Translations under genes and position numbers: made by a program
Notes under the pieces: generated by a model
What the model was told of the DNA's origin: nothing
Seen by the model: the letters and a program-made list of their open reading frames with translations, nothing else
The model's database searches: none
Assembly (NCBI RefSeq): GCF_001940245.1
Contig: NZ_MJIG01000004.1
Location: 310,001-374,000, forward strand
Direction: 5' to 3'
Length of the DNA: 64,000 nt
DNA from: Anaerostipes sp. 992a
GTDB lineage: Bacteria > Bacillota > Clostridia > Lachnospirales > Lachnospiraceae
In this document: in pieces, positions 32,258 through 41,546 of the stretch
Layout: each line of letters starts with the position of its first letter
Position numbering within the stretch: position 1 is the stretch's first letter

Positions 32258-34327
32258 TCAGCGCTTTAATACCAGCACCTCATCTGACTTTATATTCACC
32301 TCAATGCTTTCGTAAGCTTCTGTATTGCTGACAACGACTGGTGTTACCGTCAAGTATCCTTCCTCCTCTATCGCTTTTCGATCAAAGCTTCCGATGAATT
32401 CTCCTACTTTTACCTGTTGCCCCGGTTCCACCTGAATATCATAATGTCTGCCATTTAACTGAACTGTGTCAATTCCTACGTGAACAAGCACTTCTGCCCC
32501 TTTCTCCGATACGAAGCCAATGGCATGCTTGGTGTCAAAAATTGCTGACACATATCCTGTGACAGGTGCATAAATCTCTCCCTTCTCCGGTTCTACCGCA
32601 AATCCTTCTCCCAGCATCTTTTCTGAAAACACATCATCCGGCACTTGAGTGAGCGGGATTTTCTTTCCCTTGATCGGTGATTTTACAACATCTACCGTGT
32701 ATATTCCTTCTTCTTCGTCACTCACCGGATCAAAGACTGGATATGCCAGAAATTCTTCCAGATTCGACTTGATCACCGGAACCGTTGGACCATAGATGAT
32801 CTGTACCCCTTCCCCTTTTCGGATAATCCCTCTGGAACCACTCTGCTTTAAGATAGTCTCATCTACCAGATGCGGATTCTTTACTGTACACCGCAATCTG
32901 GTCACACAACAGTCTACATCGCTGATATTCTCTACGCCTCCCAGACCTGCAGCAATCAGCGCAGAAGTTTTTTCTTCGTTTATTTTATTGTTAGATGCTG
33001 CCCTCACGGCATTCACATCTGCTCGCGTATATAAGCGCACATTCTCCTCTTCATCTTCTCGTCCAGGTGTTTTTAAATCAAATTTTATAATCAGAAAACG
33101 AAATAAAAAGAAATATGTGACAAAATAAATCAGTCCCACTGGTATAAACATCATCCAATTGGTCTTTTCCTGTCCCTGCAGAATTCCAAAAAGAAACATA
33201 TCGATGATCCCACCAGAAAATGTCATTCCCACACACACCTTCAACATATGCATCAACATATAGGATATTCCTGCAAACACACAGTGAATGACGTATAATC
33301 CTGGAGCAACGAATAAAAATGTAAACTCCAATGGTTCTGTAATCCCCGTCAGCATCGACGTTAATGCAGCAGAAATCAAAAGTCCCCCTACGACTTTTCG
33401 CCGTTCAGGCCTTGCACATTTATACATGGCAAGTGCTGCTCCAGGAAGACCAAAGATCATCAACGGGAATTTTCCCGTCATGAATCTGGTCGCCTCTGCT
33501 GCAAAATGGAGCGTCGAACGATCTGCCAGCTGCGCAAAGAAAATGTTCTGAGCCCCTTCGATGACCTTTCCTGCTACTTCCATGGTCCCGCCCAGAGAAG
33601 TCTGCCAGAACGGAAGATAAAAAACATGGTGAAGACCAAACGGAATCAGTGCTCTTTCCATCACCCCGTAGATAAAAGTCCCAAGATATCCAGAAGCTCT
33701 CACTGCACCGCCTACGGCATACATGCCATTTTGAACCGGCTGCCAGATAAAGAACATGATGATTCCTACTCCAACATAAACAACAGAGGAAATAATCGGC
33801 ACAAATCTGGTACCTCCAAAAAAGGATAATACATCTGGAAGCTTGATCTTATAAAAACGGTTATGGAGCCAGGCCACTCCAAGACCCACGATAATCCCTC
33901 CGAATACCCCCATCTGTAGGGACCTAATCCCCAATACCATTTCCATAGACCCCTGTTTCAGAGACTGTCCTGCATCCGTAATCGTAATCATCGTGGATAC
34001 TGCTGCATGCATGATCAAAAAAGCCATCGCTGATGAAAGAGCCGCTACTTCCTTTTCCGCTTTTGCCATGCCAATGGCTACTCCAATGGCAAAGATCAAT
34101 GGCAAATTCTCAAATATGATATTGCCGCATTTGCTAAATACTGATAAGACTCCGTAAAAAATCGTTCCGGGGCCCATGAATCTCATCAATCCATAGGCCT
34201 GAAGCATGGTTTCATTGGTAAAGGATTCTCCAATCCCAACCAATAATCCTGCTGCAGGTAGAATTGCAATGGGCAGCATAAAAGACCTTCCTACCCGCTG
34301 TAATATGCCAAAAATTTTATCTTTCAT
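32258..34327 (-). CDS. ptsG: Glucose-type PTS transporter, fused IICBA
   Basis: Takes up and phosphorylates glucose or a related sugar. The 689 residues are ordered IIC (about 1-420, starting ILQRVGRSFMLPIAILPAAG, with MTGITEPLEFTFLFVAP), IIB (about 450-530, phosphorylated Cys in DVDCCVTRLRC) and IIA (about 545-689, phosphorylated His in VLVHVGIDTVQLNG). The IIB motif reads CVTRLR instead of CATRLR. Glucose, N-acetylglucosamine and maltose-type members are close, so the sugar is inferred. It follows the antiterminator gene by 14 bases and has no own RAT. Confidence 0.93.
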   Translation of the reverse strand: MKDKIFGILQRVGRSFMLPIAILPAAGLLVGIGESFTNETMLQAYGLMRFMGPGTIFYGVLSVFSKCGNIIFENLPLIFAIGVAIGMAKAEKEVAALSSAMAFLIMHAAVSTMITITDAGQSLKQGSMEMVLGIRSLQMGVFGGIIVGLGVAWLHNRFYKIKLPDVLSFFGGTRFVPIISSVVYVGVGIIMFFIWQPVQNGMYAVGGAVRASGYLGTFIYGVMERALIPFGLHHVFYLPFWQTSLGGTMEVAGKVIEGAQNIFFAQLADRSTLHFAAEATRFMTGKFPLMIFGLPGAALAMYKCARPERRKVVGGLLISAALTSMLTGITEPLEFTFLFVAPGLYVIHCVFAGISYMLMHMLKVCVGMTFSGGIIDMFLFGILQGQEKTNWMMFIPVGLIYFVTYFFLFRFLIIKFDLKTPGREDEEENVRLYTRADVNAVRAASNNKINEEKTSALIAAGLGGVENISDVDCCVTRLRCTVKNPHLVDETILKQSGSRGIIRKGEGVQIIYGPTVPVIKSNLEEFLAYPVFDPVSDEEEGIYTVDVVKSPIKGKKIPLTQVPDDVFSEKMLGEGFAVEPEKGEIYAPVTGYVSAIFDTKHAIGFVSEKGAEVLVHVGIDTVQLNGRHYDIQVEPGQQVKVGEFIGSFDRKAIEEEGYLTVTPVVVSNTEAYESIEVNIKSDEVLVLKR

Positions 34328-34341
34328 ATTCTATCTCCTGA

Positions 34342-35187
34342 TCAAACCTCGATTTCACTGATCAATCGTTTGATGTGAACCGTAATATATGTCATTTCCT
34401 CATTGGAAACTTCATGTCCACATGTATCATAAATATACTCTTTTATTTTCTTTGTACACTCAAATGCATCCGGATATTTCATCGTGAATAACATGAGAAG
34501 CTCATCATCAGCCTTATTCTCATAAATGTTCTTTCCCGTAAACAATCTCTGAGAGAAAAATTTCAAATGTCTTACAAATCTCTCAAAATAGATGGAATTT
34601 CGGTTCAATCGAATTCTGAAATGTCCTTCTACAATATCCAGAATATCCTGAATCATTTTCGTCATGGAAACCATACGACTCATATCCAGATTCAATTCCG
34701 CATTGATAATATGCAACGCAATAAAAGATGCCTCATCCTCACAAAGCGTAACTCCCAATCTTTTCTTAATGACATTAATTGCATATTTTCCAATCAGATA
34801 CTCGCGATAATAGAATTTCTTGATTTCCCATCCAAATGGATTCTGAAATTCTGTCTCTGTTTTTGCCCTCTCAATAGCAAGATTAATATGGTCTGTTAAA
34901 GAAACGTATATATTCTCACTTAATTCTTTCTGCAGTGATTTTTTGGCATATTCGATAATCTCACTTGCTACCAGAATCCGTTCCATCGGTACATCGTCCA
35001 CCAGTTTTCTGAAATTAGTGTTAGACTTTTTATCATTGAGCGTAAAAATCTTTTCAATCTTATCCTCCTCAATGGTATCTCCTGCCTTTTTCTTAAACCC
35101 AAGGCCTCGTCCCATCACGATCATTTCCCTGTTCTTCTGGTCCAAAGATACTACAATATTATTATTAATTGTCTTTAAAACTTCCAT
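34342..35187 (-). CDS. BglG/LicT family transcription antiterminator
   Basis: RNA-binding antiterminator controlled by PTS phosphorylation. The CAT RNA-binding domain (residues 1-55: INNNIVVSLDQKNREMIVMG, RGLGFKKKAGD, IEKIF) is of LicT type; two PRD domains follow, with the regulatory His residues in SLTDHINLAIERA, ASFIALHIINAEL, FVRHLKFFSQRLF and MTYITVHIKRL. 281 residues, complete. It is co-transcribed with ptsG, yet the only RAT I find in the window is in the manXYZ leader, so that leader is a likely target. Confidence 0.95.
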   Translation of the reverse strand: MEVLKTINNNIVVSLDQKNREMIVMGRGLGFKKKAGDTIEEDKIEKIFTLNDKKSNTNFRKLVDDVPMERILVASEIIEYAKKSLQKELSENIYVSLTDHINLAIERAKTETEFQNPFGWEIKKFYYREYLIGKYAINVIKKRLGVTLCEDEASFIALHIINAELNLDMSRMVSMTKMIQDILDIVEGHFRIRLNRNSIYFERFVRHLKFFSQRLFTGKNIYENKADDELLMLFTMKYPDAFECTKKIKEYIYDTCGHEVSNEEMTYITVHIKRLISEIEV

Positions 35188-35245
35188 ATTCCTAACTCCA
35201 AACTTTTCCTGTTTTCCCCAATGTTCAACTACCCCTTCATATAAA

Positions 35246-35285
35246 TTTTAAGGATTATCTCAATTTCTCAAGATAATCCTTAAAA
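35246..35285 (-). terminator. Hairpin between pnp and the antiterminator gene
   Basis: Fifteen-base perfect arms TTTTAAGGATTATCT and AGATAATCCTTAAAA around a 10-base loop. The T-run after it is broken (TTTATATG), so termination may be partial. Confidence 0.7.
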
Positions 35286-35303
35286 CCGTCTTTCTCATTT
35301 TCT

Positions 35304-37388
35304 TTACAGTTTTTCAACCAAACGAAGGTTAATTCTTCCCATTTTATCAATTTCTAATACCTTGACTTTGACTTTGTCTCCAATGTTTACTACATCTTCT
35401 ACTTTATTGACTCTTTCCTTCGCAAGCTTAGAAATGTGGATCATGCCATCTTTATTTGGAGATAACTGAACAAATGCGCCGAAGTTCATAATTCTGACTA
35501 CTGTACCTTCGTATGTCTTACCAACTTCCAAAGGCTCTACGATCATGCGTATCATCTCCATTGCCTTTTTGATCATATCAGCGTCGGACGATAAGATATC
35601 CACTCTTCCGTCATCACTAATGTCGATCTTTACACCTGTTTCATCAATAATTCCATTGATTGTTTTTCCCTGTTTTCCGATGATCTCACTGATCTTTTCA
35701 GGGTCAACCTGCATCTGTTTGATCTTAGGTGCATACTGTCCAACTTCTGGTCTTGGCTCAGAAATGACAGGGTTCATAATTTCGTCTAAGATATACGTTC
35801 TTGCTTCTTTGGTTCTGGCAATCGCTTCGCGGATGATCTCATCGGTCAGTCCATGAATCTTGATATCCATCTGAATTGCAGTGATTCCCTTATGAGTACC
35901 TGCAACTTTAAAGTCCATATCTCCAAAGAAATCTTCTAATCCCTGAATATCCGTTAATACAATATAATCATCATCGGTATCACCAGTAACCAATCCTACA
36001 GAAATACCTGCAACCGGAGCTTTGATCGGTACACCTGCTGCCATTAAAGACAGAGAAGATGCACAAATACTTCCCTGAGAAGTAGAACCATTGGATTCTA
36101 ATACTTCAGATACTGTTCTGATCGCATATGGGAATTCTTCTTCCGTTGGAAGTACTGGAACCAAAGCCTTTTCAGCCAATGCACCGTGACCGATCTCACG
36201 ACGCCCAGGACCTCTGCTTGGACGTGTCTCTCCTACAGAATAAGATGGGAAATTATAATGGTGCATATAACGTTTTGTCTTTTCCTCGTAATCCATACCA
36301 TCGATTCTCTGTGCTTCTGATAAAGAACCAAGTGTTGTCATGGTCATAACCTGAGTTTGTCCACGTTTGAACAGACCACATCCATGTACACGAGGGATAC
36401 AATCAATCTCTGCGGATAATGGACGGATGTCCTTGATATCACGACCATCTGGACGCTTGTGATCCTTTAAGATCATCTTACGGACAGTCTTCTTCTGGAA
36501 TTTATAAACAGCTTCGTCAATATGTTCCAGCCATTCTTCATTTTCTGCGTAATGCTCTTCTAATTTTTCCTTGATCTCACTGATGTTGGCTTCTCTTGTC
36601 TGCTTATCATCTGTGAAAACTGCCTCTTCCATAGCTTCCGGTGTAATAAACGCTACCATATCATCGTACATATCTTCCGGAACGTCAAAATGAATGTATT
36701 CATGCTTTTCTTTTCCACACTCTGCTACAATCTGTTCTGTAAATTCAATTACCTGCTGGTTTACTTTATGTGCAGCAAAGATTGCTTCTAACATCACTTC
36801 TTCGCTTACTTCATTGGCCCCAGCTTCGATCATGATGACCTTTTCCTTTGTAGATGCTACTGTAAGAGCCAGATCAGAAAGCTTCTTCTGTTCTGCAGTT
36901 GGATTGAACACCAGTTCTCCTGCAACCAGCCCTACCATTGTGGATGCGGTTGGCCCATCAAATGGAATATCAGAAATCGCTGTTGCCATTGCAGACCCCA
37001 ACATAGCTGTCAGTTCTGGACTACAATCAGGATCCACGGATAATACCAGGTTATCCAGTGTTACATCGTTGCGGTAATCCTTCGGGAATAATGGTCTCAT
37101 TGGACGGTCGATGACACGGTCGGTCAAAACAGCATTCTCGCTTGCTTTTCCTTCCCTCTTCATGTACCCTCCAGGAATCTTTCCTACTGCATACATCTTT
37201 TCTTCATACTCTACACTCAATGGGAAGAAATCAATTCCTTCTCTTGGCTTTTCAGATGCTGTAGCTGTGGATAATACAACTGTCTCACCATAATGTAATA
37301 ATACAGCGCCATTTGCCTGAGCTGCGACTCTGCCGATTTCTGCTTTCAGCGTACGTCCAGCCAGTTCCATAGTAAATGTTTTTGTCAT
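35304..37388 (-). CDS. pnp: Polyribonucleotide nucleotidyltransferase (PNPase)
   Basis: Phosphorolytic 3'-5' exoribonuclease. Two RNase PH domains (first starts MELAGRTLKAEIGRVAAQAN; second contains SRGPGRREIGHGALAEKA and VLESNGSTSQGSICASS), then KH (PEKISEIIGKQGKTINGI, about 555-610) and S1 (GTVVRIMNFGAFVQLSPNKDG, about 625-690). 694 residues, full length. Start preceded by AAAGGAGAAG. Its long leader folds into a hairpin like those used for autoregulation. Normally adjacent to rpsO; here the thi operon lies between. Confidence 0.98.
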   Translation of the reverse strand: MTKTFTMELAGRTLKAEIGRVAAQANGAVLLHYGETVVLSTATASEKPREGIDFFPLSVEYEEKMYAVGKIPGGYMKREGKASENAVLTDRVIDRPMRPLFPKDYRNDVTLDNLVLSVDPDCSPELTAMLGSAMATAISDIPFDGPTASTMVGLVAGELVFNPTAEQKKLSDLALTVASTKEKVIMIEAGANEVSEEVMLEAIFAAHKVNQQVIEFTEQIVAECGKEKHEYIHFDVPEDMYDDMVAFITPEAMEEAVFTDDKQTREANISEIKEKLEEHYAENEEWLEHIDEAVYKFQKKTVRKMILKDHKRPDGRDIKDIRPLSAEIDCIPRVHGCGLFKRGQTQVMTMTTLGSLSEAQRIDGMDYEEKTKRYMHHYNFPSYSVGETRPSRGPGRREIGHGALAEKALVPVLPTEEEFPYAIRTVSEVLESNGSTSQGSICASSLSLMAAGVPIKAPVAGISVGLVTGDTDDDYIVLTDIQGLEDFFGDMDFKVAGTHKGITAIQMDIKIHGLTDEIIREAIARTKEARTYILDEIMNPVISEPRPEVGQYAPKIKQMQVDPEKISEIIGKQGKTINGIIDETGVKIDISDDGRVDILSSDADMIKKAMEMIRMIVEPLEVGKTYEGTVVRIMNFGAFVQLSPNKDGMIHISKLAKERVNKVEDVVNIGDKVKVKVLEIDKMGRINLRLVEKL

Positions 37389-37422
37389 TTGAACTTCTCC
37401 TTTACAATTTGACTATCATGAT

Positions 37423-37493
37423 GGAAGACGCCGAAACAACTAAAAAATCCACTGCATCAATGGCCTTTTTAGTAGTCTCGGTTAACGTCTTCC
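37423..37493 (-). promoter_or_regulatory. Long leader hairpin of pnp
   Basis: GGAAGACG and CGTCTTCC close a long imperfect stem (further ACTACTAAAAA with TTTTTTAGTTGT) in the 5' untranslated region. In enterobacteria a comparable stem is cut by RNase III and lets PNPase repress itself; a similar role here is an inference. Confidence 0.6.
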
Positions 37494-37508
37494 CGCACTA
37501 TCCGCTTT

Positions 37509-37537
37509 ATTATAGCATCCTTAGTCTTCATTTGCAA
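37509..37537 (-). promoter_or_regulatory. Sigma-A promoter of pnp
   Basis: TTGCAA at 37537-37532, 17-base spacer, TATAAT at 37514-37509. Confidence 0.78.
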
Positions 37538-37562
37538 GTTTCATGCCCTTTTGAAATGAAAG

Positions 37563-37618
37563 AACATCCTTGATAAAATCAGCATTTCCAAAACGCCGAA
37601 CATTCTATCAAGGATGTT
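37563..37618. terminator. Terminator of the thi operon
   Basis: AACATCCTTGATA and TATCAAGGATGTT, 13-base arms. The T-run is good on the plus strand (GTTTTTTATAT) and interrupted on the minus strand (TTCTTTCATTT); no plus-strand gene ends here, so it serves thiE. Confidence 0.7.
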
Positions 37619-37655
37619 TTTTATATCTCTCAATCTAGTTTTCTCTTCTAAAGTA

Positions 37656-38234
37656 TCAGATGGTCATCATCCCTGACATAATGCAGCCCCCGCTTGCACC
37701 TGCATCCATCACTTCCGCAATCTGCTCTTCTCTTACATGAATTCCTCCAATCGCATAGACGGGAATGGATACCTGTCTGCAAACTTCTTGTAAAAAGGCA
37801 ATTCCTCTGGGTGCCACTCCCTTTTTACAGTCCGTGGTATAAATATGCCCTGCTGTAAGATAGGTGCTTCCGAGCATTTGTGCTTCTCTGGCTTCCTCCA
37901 CAGAATGAATGGAGGTCCCAATGGTAGCAAATCGTTTTTTGTCCTCTTCCTCCATTTCCCGGAGCTTCCAAAGTGGAAGATGTATTGCACTTTGCTCCAG
38001 AGCAAGTGCCACCTCCCAGTAAAAGTGGAGGCGACATTCTACCTTGTATTTTTCCGCCATTTCCAGCACTTCTTCTGCCAACTTTAAATATTCTTCTTCC
38101 GACAGATCTTTTTCCCGAAGAATAACCGCCTTCGGTTGAAGTCTACATACCCGTTCCATCTGCTCCATAAATGCCCTTTTGCACAAATGTCGATTGGTCA
38201 CTGCAATGATATTCTGATATAATTCCTGTTTCAT
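37656..38234 (-). CDS. thiE: Thiamine phosphate synthase ThiE-like
   Basis: Joins hydroxymethylpyrimidine diphosphate to the thiazole phosphate. TIM-barrel protein with AVILREKDLSEEEYLKLAEE (pyrophosphate-side motif), a shortened middle, GTSIHSVEEAREAQ, YLTAGHIYTTDCKKG and VYAIGGI near the end. 192 residues, slightly short, and the barrel motif GPD-x-HLGQ is replaced by SAIHLPLW, so TenI-like function is an alternative. Last gene of thiSFGHE; thiC and thiD are not in the window. Confidence 0.82.
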   Translation of the reverse strand: MKQELYQNIIAVTNRHLCKRAFMEQMERVCRLQPKAVILREKDLSEEEYLKLAEEVLEMAEKYKVECRLHFYWEVALALEQSAIHLPLWKLREMEEEDKKRFATIGTSIHSVEEAREAQMLGSTYLTAGHIYTTDCKKGVAPRGIAFLQEVCRQVSIPVYAIGGIHVREEQIAEVMDAGASGGCIMSGMMTI

Positions 38235-38243
38235 ATTCGTTTC

Positions 38244-39455
38244 CTACACATAAATATAATCGCTCATTACCGGCTGAAGATTTAATTTTTTCAAATCATC
38301 ATACACTTCATCCACAGAACGGCCATCAGAGATTTCAAACTGCTCATCTCCTTTATCTTCGATTTCCTCTACATGACTTCCGATTCCTGTACTCACACCT
38401 GCAGAAATCTTAGTTGCCGCAATATTCACCAGATTATCTCTGACTCTTGCACATTCTCTTGTAGAAATGGTAATGCTTGCAAATGGCATGAACAGCCGAT
38501 ATGCAGAAACTACCTGCAGAAGCTGTGCTTCATGAACATCCATCGGATTGATCTTATCATTATTAATGATCGGTCTTAATCTTGGACAGGAAAATGCGAT
38601 TTCTGCATGAGGATATTTTCTCTGCAGCAAATATGCATGCATACCAGTTGCAAATGCATCCTTTCGAAAATCATCCAGTCCAAGCAGGGCTGCAAATCCA
38701 ACCCCTCTCATGCCTCCTTTTATGGCACGTTCCTGTGCATTCAGGCGATACGGAAAGATTCTCTTATGACCAGACAAATGGAGAGTTTCATATTTATCAG
38801 AATTATAAGTTTCCTGGAATACCGTAACATAATCTGCTCCACATTCGTGGAGATATGCATATTCATCAGAGTTCATCGGATAGACTTCCAATCCAATTAC
38901 CTTAAAATATTTTCTGGCAATCTTACACGCTTCTCCTATATATTTTACATCAGACATCTTTCGGCTCTCTCCAGTTAAAATCAGGATTTCCTGAAGTCCT
39001 GTCTCCGCAATAGCTGCCATCTCCTGCTCAATTTCTTTTCCATTTAATTTTGCACGATTAATCTTATTGTGGCAATTAAACCCACAATAAATACAATAAT
39101 TCTCACAATAATTTGCAATGTAAAGGGGTGTAAACATCATGATACTGTTACCAAAATGCTTTCTGGTCTCTGCCTGAGCCTTCTGTGCCATCTCTTCCAG
39201 AAAAGGAAGGGCAGCCGGAGACAGCAACGCTGCAAAATCCTCAGGAGATATGTGATCTTTATTCAATGCTCGTCTTACATCCTGAGCTGTATATGTTTCA
39301 TAGTCGTATTCATTCATAGCCGTAATGACCTGTTCCTGAATCTCAGATTCCAGCACTTCCATGCCTGGCATATATTTCATATGGTCTGTACGAGCCTTTT
39401 TCTGATCCTCTTTGATGGCATCGCTTAAAATGCTTTCATTGGTATGATCTGTCAT
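38244..39455 (-). CDS. thiH: 2-iminoacetate synthase ThiH
   Basis: Radical SAM enzyme that splits tyrosine to dehydroglycine for thiazole formation, the anaerobic route instead of ThiO. The iron-sulfur motif is CENYCIYCGF (CxxxCxxC) at about residues 117-124, preceded by TPLYIANY; ILILTGESRKMSDV and SCPRLRPI follow as in ThiH. 403 residues; GGGGGAAG before the start. Its presence fits an anaerobe. Confidence 0.96.
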   Translation of the reverse strand: MTDHTNESILSDAIKEDQKKARTDHMKYMPGMEVLESEIQEQVITAMNEYDYETYTAQDVRRALNKDHISPEDFAALLSPAALPFLEEMAQKAQAETRKHFGNSIMMFTPLYIANYCENYCIYCGFNCHNKINRAKLNGKEIEQEMAAIAETGLQEILILTGESRKMSDVKYIGEACKIARKYFKVIGLEVYPMNSDEYAYLHECGADYVTVFQETYNSDKYETLHLSGHKRIFPYRLNAQERAIKGGMRGVGFAALLGLDDFRKDAFATGMHAYLLQRKYPHAEIAFSCPRLRPIINNDKINPMDVHEAQLLQVVSAYRLFMPFASITISTRECARVRDNLVNIAATKISAGVSTGIGSHVEEIEDKGDEQFEISDGRSVDEVYDDLKKLNLQPVMSDYIYV

Positions 39456-39467
39456 CTCTTCTTCCCC

Positions 39468-40238
39468 CTATTCCTGTAAAAATCCGGTCAGCGGAGAGGA
39501 TGCACTGGCGCCCTTTTCCATGACACGTCCCAAGCCTGCAAGATATGCGGCTCTTCCTGCCTCAATGGCCAGCTTAAACGCCTGAGCCATAGCTGGAATA
39601 TTGCCTGCCGTTGCAATAGCGGTATTGGCCATAACAGCTGCTGCTCCCATTTCCATAGCCTGGCAAGCCTCAGATGGTTTTCCGATCCCAGCATCCACGA
39701 TGATTGGCAGGTCAATTTCATCGATGAGAATCTGAATAAATTCTTTTGTGCACAATCCTTTATTGGAACCAATCGGTGCACCAAGCGGCATAATACATGC
39801 TGCCCCTGCACTTTGAAGATCCCTTGCTGCATTTAAATCCGGATACATATATGGCATAACCGTAAATCCTTCTTTGGCAAGAATCTCCGTTGCCTTAATA
39901 GTCTCGTAATTATCCGGCAGTAAATATCTGCTGTCTCTGATCACCTCGAGTTTTACAAAATCTCCTCCACAGATTTCTCTGGAGAGTCTTGCGATTCTAA
40001 CCGCTTCTTCTGCGTTTCTTGCACCTGAAGTATTTGGAAGTAACACTACATCATCTGGAACATAATCTAAAATATTAGCGAGACCACCGTCGTTCGCTCT
40101 CCGAAGTGCCAATGTTACCATCTGGGCACCTGCTTCTTTCACAGCTGCATCAATTAATTCTAAAGAATACTTACCTGATCCTAAAATAAAACGGGAAGTA
40201 AATTCATGATTCCCAATTTTTAATACATCTTTTTCCAT
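39468..40238 (-). CDS. thiG: Thiazole synthase ThiG
   Basis: Assembles the thiazole phosphate from deoxyxylulose phosphate, dehydroglycine and ThiS thiocarboxylate. Barrel protein with [60 protein letters not shown] (with the Schiff-base Lys) and [20 protein letters not shown]. 256 residues from the ATG at 40238, which has a GAGGATGG site; the frame itself starts ten codons earlier, inside thiF. Confidence 0.97.
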   Translation of the reverse strand: MEKDVLKIGNHEFTSRFILGSGKYSLELIDAAVKEAGAQMVTLALRRANDGGLANILDYVPDDVVLLPNTSGARNAEEAVRIARLSREICGGDFVKLEVIRDSRYLLPDNYETIKATEILAKEGFTVMPYMYPDLNAARDLQSAGAACIMPLGAPIGSNKGLCTKEFIQILIDEIDLPIIVDAGIGKPSEACQAMEMGAAAVMANTAIATAGNIPAMAQAFKLAIEAGRAAYLAGLGRVMEKGASASSPLTGFLQE

Positions 40239-40260
40239 TGTTCCATCCTCTTTTCTAATT

Positions 40261-40893
40261 TTATTCATCTAATATCAATTCTAAAATCTGATTTGCTTCA
40301 TGGGCAGCGCAGATGGCAACTCTTGGTGCCATCAGACATTTCCCGGTCTCAATCCCAGTCGTTTCGTCTCCACAAAGATAAAGATTCCCCATGGCTTTTC
40401 TCGTCTGAATGGCATTGCTATTTCCATATCCTGCCATTCCAGAACCACTTACCATCTTCTTTTCTGGCAGCAGCTCTAATACACCATTGACCAGCATTGC
40501 TTTTTGATCCGGCTGATCAAAAGCTTCACAAATCACATCTGCATCCTGAAATAACTCCTGAATATGTTCTCTTTGGATCTTCAAAAAATCCGTCTGGATA
40601 TCCAGATAGGGATTGATTTCCAAAAGCTCTTCCTTTAATGCTTCCGGCTTTGGTCGGTTTAAGTGTCGAATGCTATACTGCTGCCGGTTTAAATTGGTCA
40701 GATCTACCCGATCAAAATCGATCAGATGCAAATGTCCTACTCCGGCTCTTGCCAGAAAAAAGGCCACATTAGACCCTAGACCTCCAAGTCCTGCAATGGC
40801 TACTCTTGCCTGGTTTAATTTTTCCTGCACCACTTTTGTATGACGAACGATCAGGGCCTCCTGAATCTGCTCCTTTGTCACTTTCTCTTTCAT
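40261..40893 (-). CDS. thiF: ThiS adenylyltransferase ThiF (short family)
   Basis: Adenylates the C-terminal Gly of ThiS before sulfur transfer. E1-like Rossmann fold: [21 protein letters not shown] (about 32-52), [17 protein letters not shown], and [14 protein letters not shown]. At 210 residues it is the short Clostridial type with no rhodanese domain. Three bases separate it from thiS. Confidence 0.93.
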   Translation of the reverse strand: MKEKVTKEQIQEALIVRHTKVVQEKLNQARVAIAGLGGLGSNVAFFLARAGVGHLHLIDFDRVDLTNLNRQQYSIRHLNRPKPEALKEELLEINPYLDIQTDFLKIQREHIQELFQDADVICEAFDQPDQKAMLVNGVLELLPEKKMVSGSGMAGYGNSNAIQTRKAMGNLYLCGDETTGIETGKCLMAPRVAICAAHEANQILELILDE

Positions 40894-40895
40894 TT

Positions 40896-41093
40896 TCAGC
40901 CTCCTCCGACAAAGCAGACGATCTCAATTTTATCATCCTGTTTGATCATGTAATTGTCATATTCCTTTTTCGGAAGAATTGCTCCATTGACTTCTACTGC
41001 AATTCGATCCTTTAGATAATTTCTTGCTTCTAAAAATGATGTCATGGATTGTTCTCCTTCTAAATGTACCTGTTCTCCATTTACAAACATCAT
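40896..41093 (-). CDS. thiS: Sulfur carrier protein ThiS
   Basis: Ubiquitin-like carrier of 65 residues, ending IVCFVGGG with the Gly-Gly tail that is activated by ThiF. The central SFLEARNYLKDRIAVEVNGAILPKKEYD fits the family when read as two halves of a beta-grasp fold. AAAGGAGGT before the ATG. First gene of the TPP-controlled operon. Confidence 0.92.
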   Translation of the reverse strand: MMFVNGEQVHLEGEQSMTSFLEARNYLKDRIAVEVNGAILPKKEYDNYMIKQDDKIEIVCFVGGG

Positions 41094-41123
41094 TTACCTC
41101 CTTTCTGAATGAAAAGATGATCG

Positions 41124-41175
41124 AAAAAAAAGTTCACGAAGTAATACACCCGTGGTGGTGCACCCCTTCATGAAC
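41124..41175 (-). terminator. Riboswitch-controlled terminator before thiS
   Basis: GTTCATGAAG (41175-41166) pairs with CTTCGTGAAC (41141-41132), with GGGTG/CACC pairs inside and a run of eight T after it. It lies 110 bases after the TPP aptamer and directly ahead of thiS. Confidence 0.85.
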
Positions 41176-41283
41176 TTTTGTTCACTCTCAACTTTACTTT
41201 ATTCTATTATTCTCCTGAATTCTACTTGCCTGTGCAAAAAGAAAAAGCCTGAAATGCCATTGCACTCCACGCTATTGTTCTCG

Positions 41284-41369
41284 CTGGTCCCTACGTTGGC
41301 ATTATCCAAATCAGGTTTCCGGGTCGAAGCTTTCTCACTTCCTCTCAGCCTATTCATAAGCTCCCCGTA
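41284..41369 (-). promoter_or_regulatory. TPP riboswitch (THI element)
   Basis: All conserved blocks are present on the minus strand: GGGGAGC, GGCTGAGAGGAAGTG, CTTCGACCC, AACCTGATTTGGATAATGCC and GTAGGGA. Binding of thiamine diphosphate is expected to favour the downstream terminator and shut off thiSFGHE. Confidence 0.97.
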
Positions 41370-41385
41370 TTCAATTAACAAACAT

Positions 41386-41414
41386 ATTATAGATAATTCA
41401 ACACTCTTTGTCAA
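41386..41414 (-). promoter_or_regulatory. Consensus sigma-A promoter of the thi operon
   Basis: TTGACA at 41414-41409, 17-base spacer, TATAAT at 41391-41386: both hexamers match the consensus exactly. Confidence 0.93.
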
Positions 41415-41431
41415 TACTTTTCCGGTGAAAG

Positions 41432-41476
41432 TTTTTGTTAGATAAGAAATTCGAAGAATTTCTTATCTAACAAAAA
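41432..41476. repeat. Dispersed AT-rich palindrome, copy 3 (perfect 21-bp arms)
   Basis: TTTTTGTTAGATAAGAAATTC (41432-41452) and its exact reverse complement (41456-41476) around a GAA centre. The best-formed copy; it overlaps the T-run of the rpsO terminator and precedes the thi promoter. Confidence 0.88.
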
Positions 41477-41525
41477 AGAACGGTTGTTCCAAAGAGAATT
41501 GAAAAATTTTCTTTGGAAACAACCG
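41472..41525 (-). terminator. Terminator of rpsO
   Basis: CGGTTGTTTCCAAAG (41525-41511) pairs with CTTTGGAACAACCG (41494-41481), followed on the minus strand by TTCTTTTTTG. Confidence 0.88.
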
Positions 41526-41546
41526 CTCTCTTAACATTGGCAATTA

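Noticed and set aside
34328-34341. Separate RAT leader in front of ptsG
   Set aside because: Only 14 bases separate the antiterminator gene from ptsG, too few for a RAT and terminator, and the region before the antiterminator gene (35188-35303) has no RAT-like sequence.
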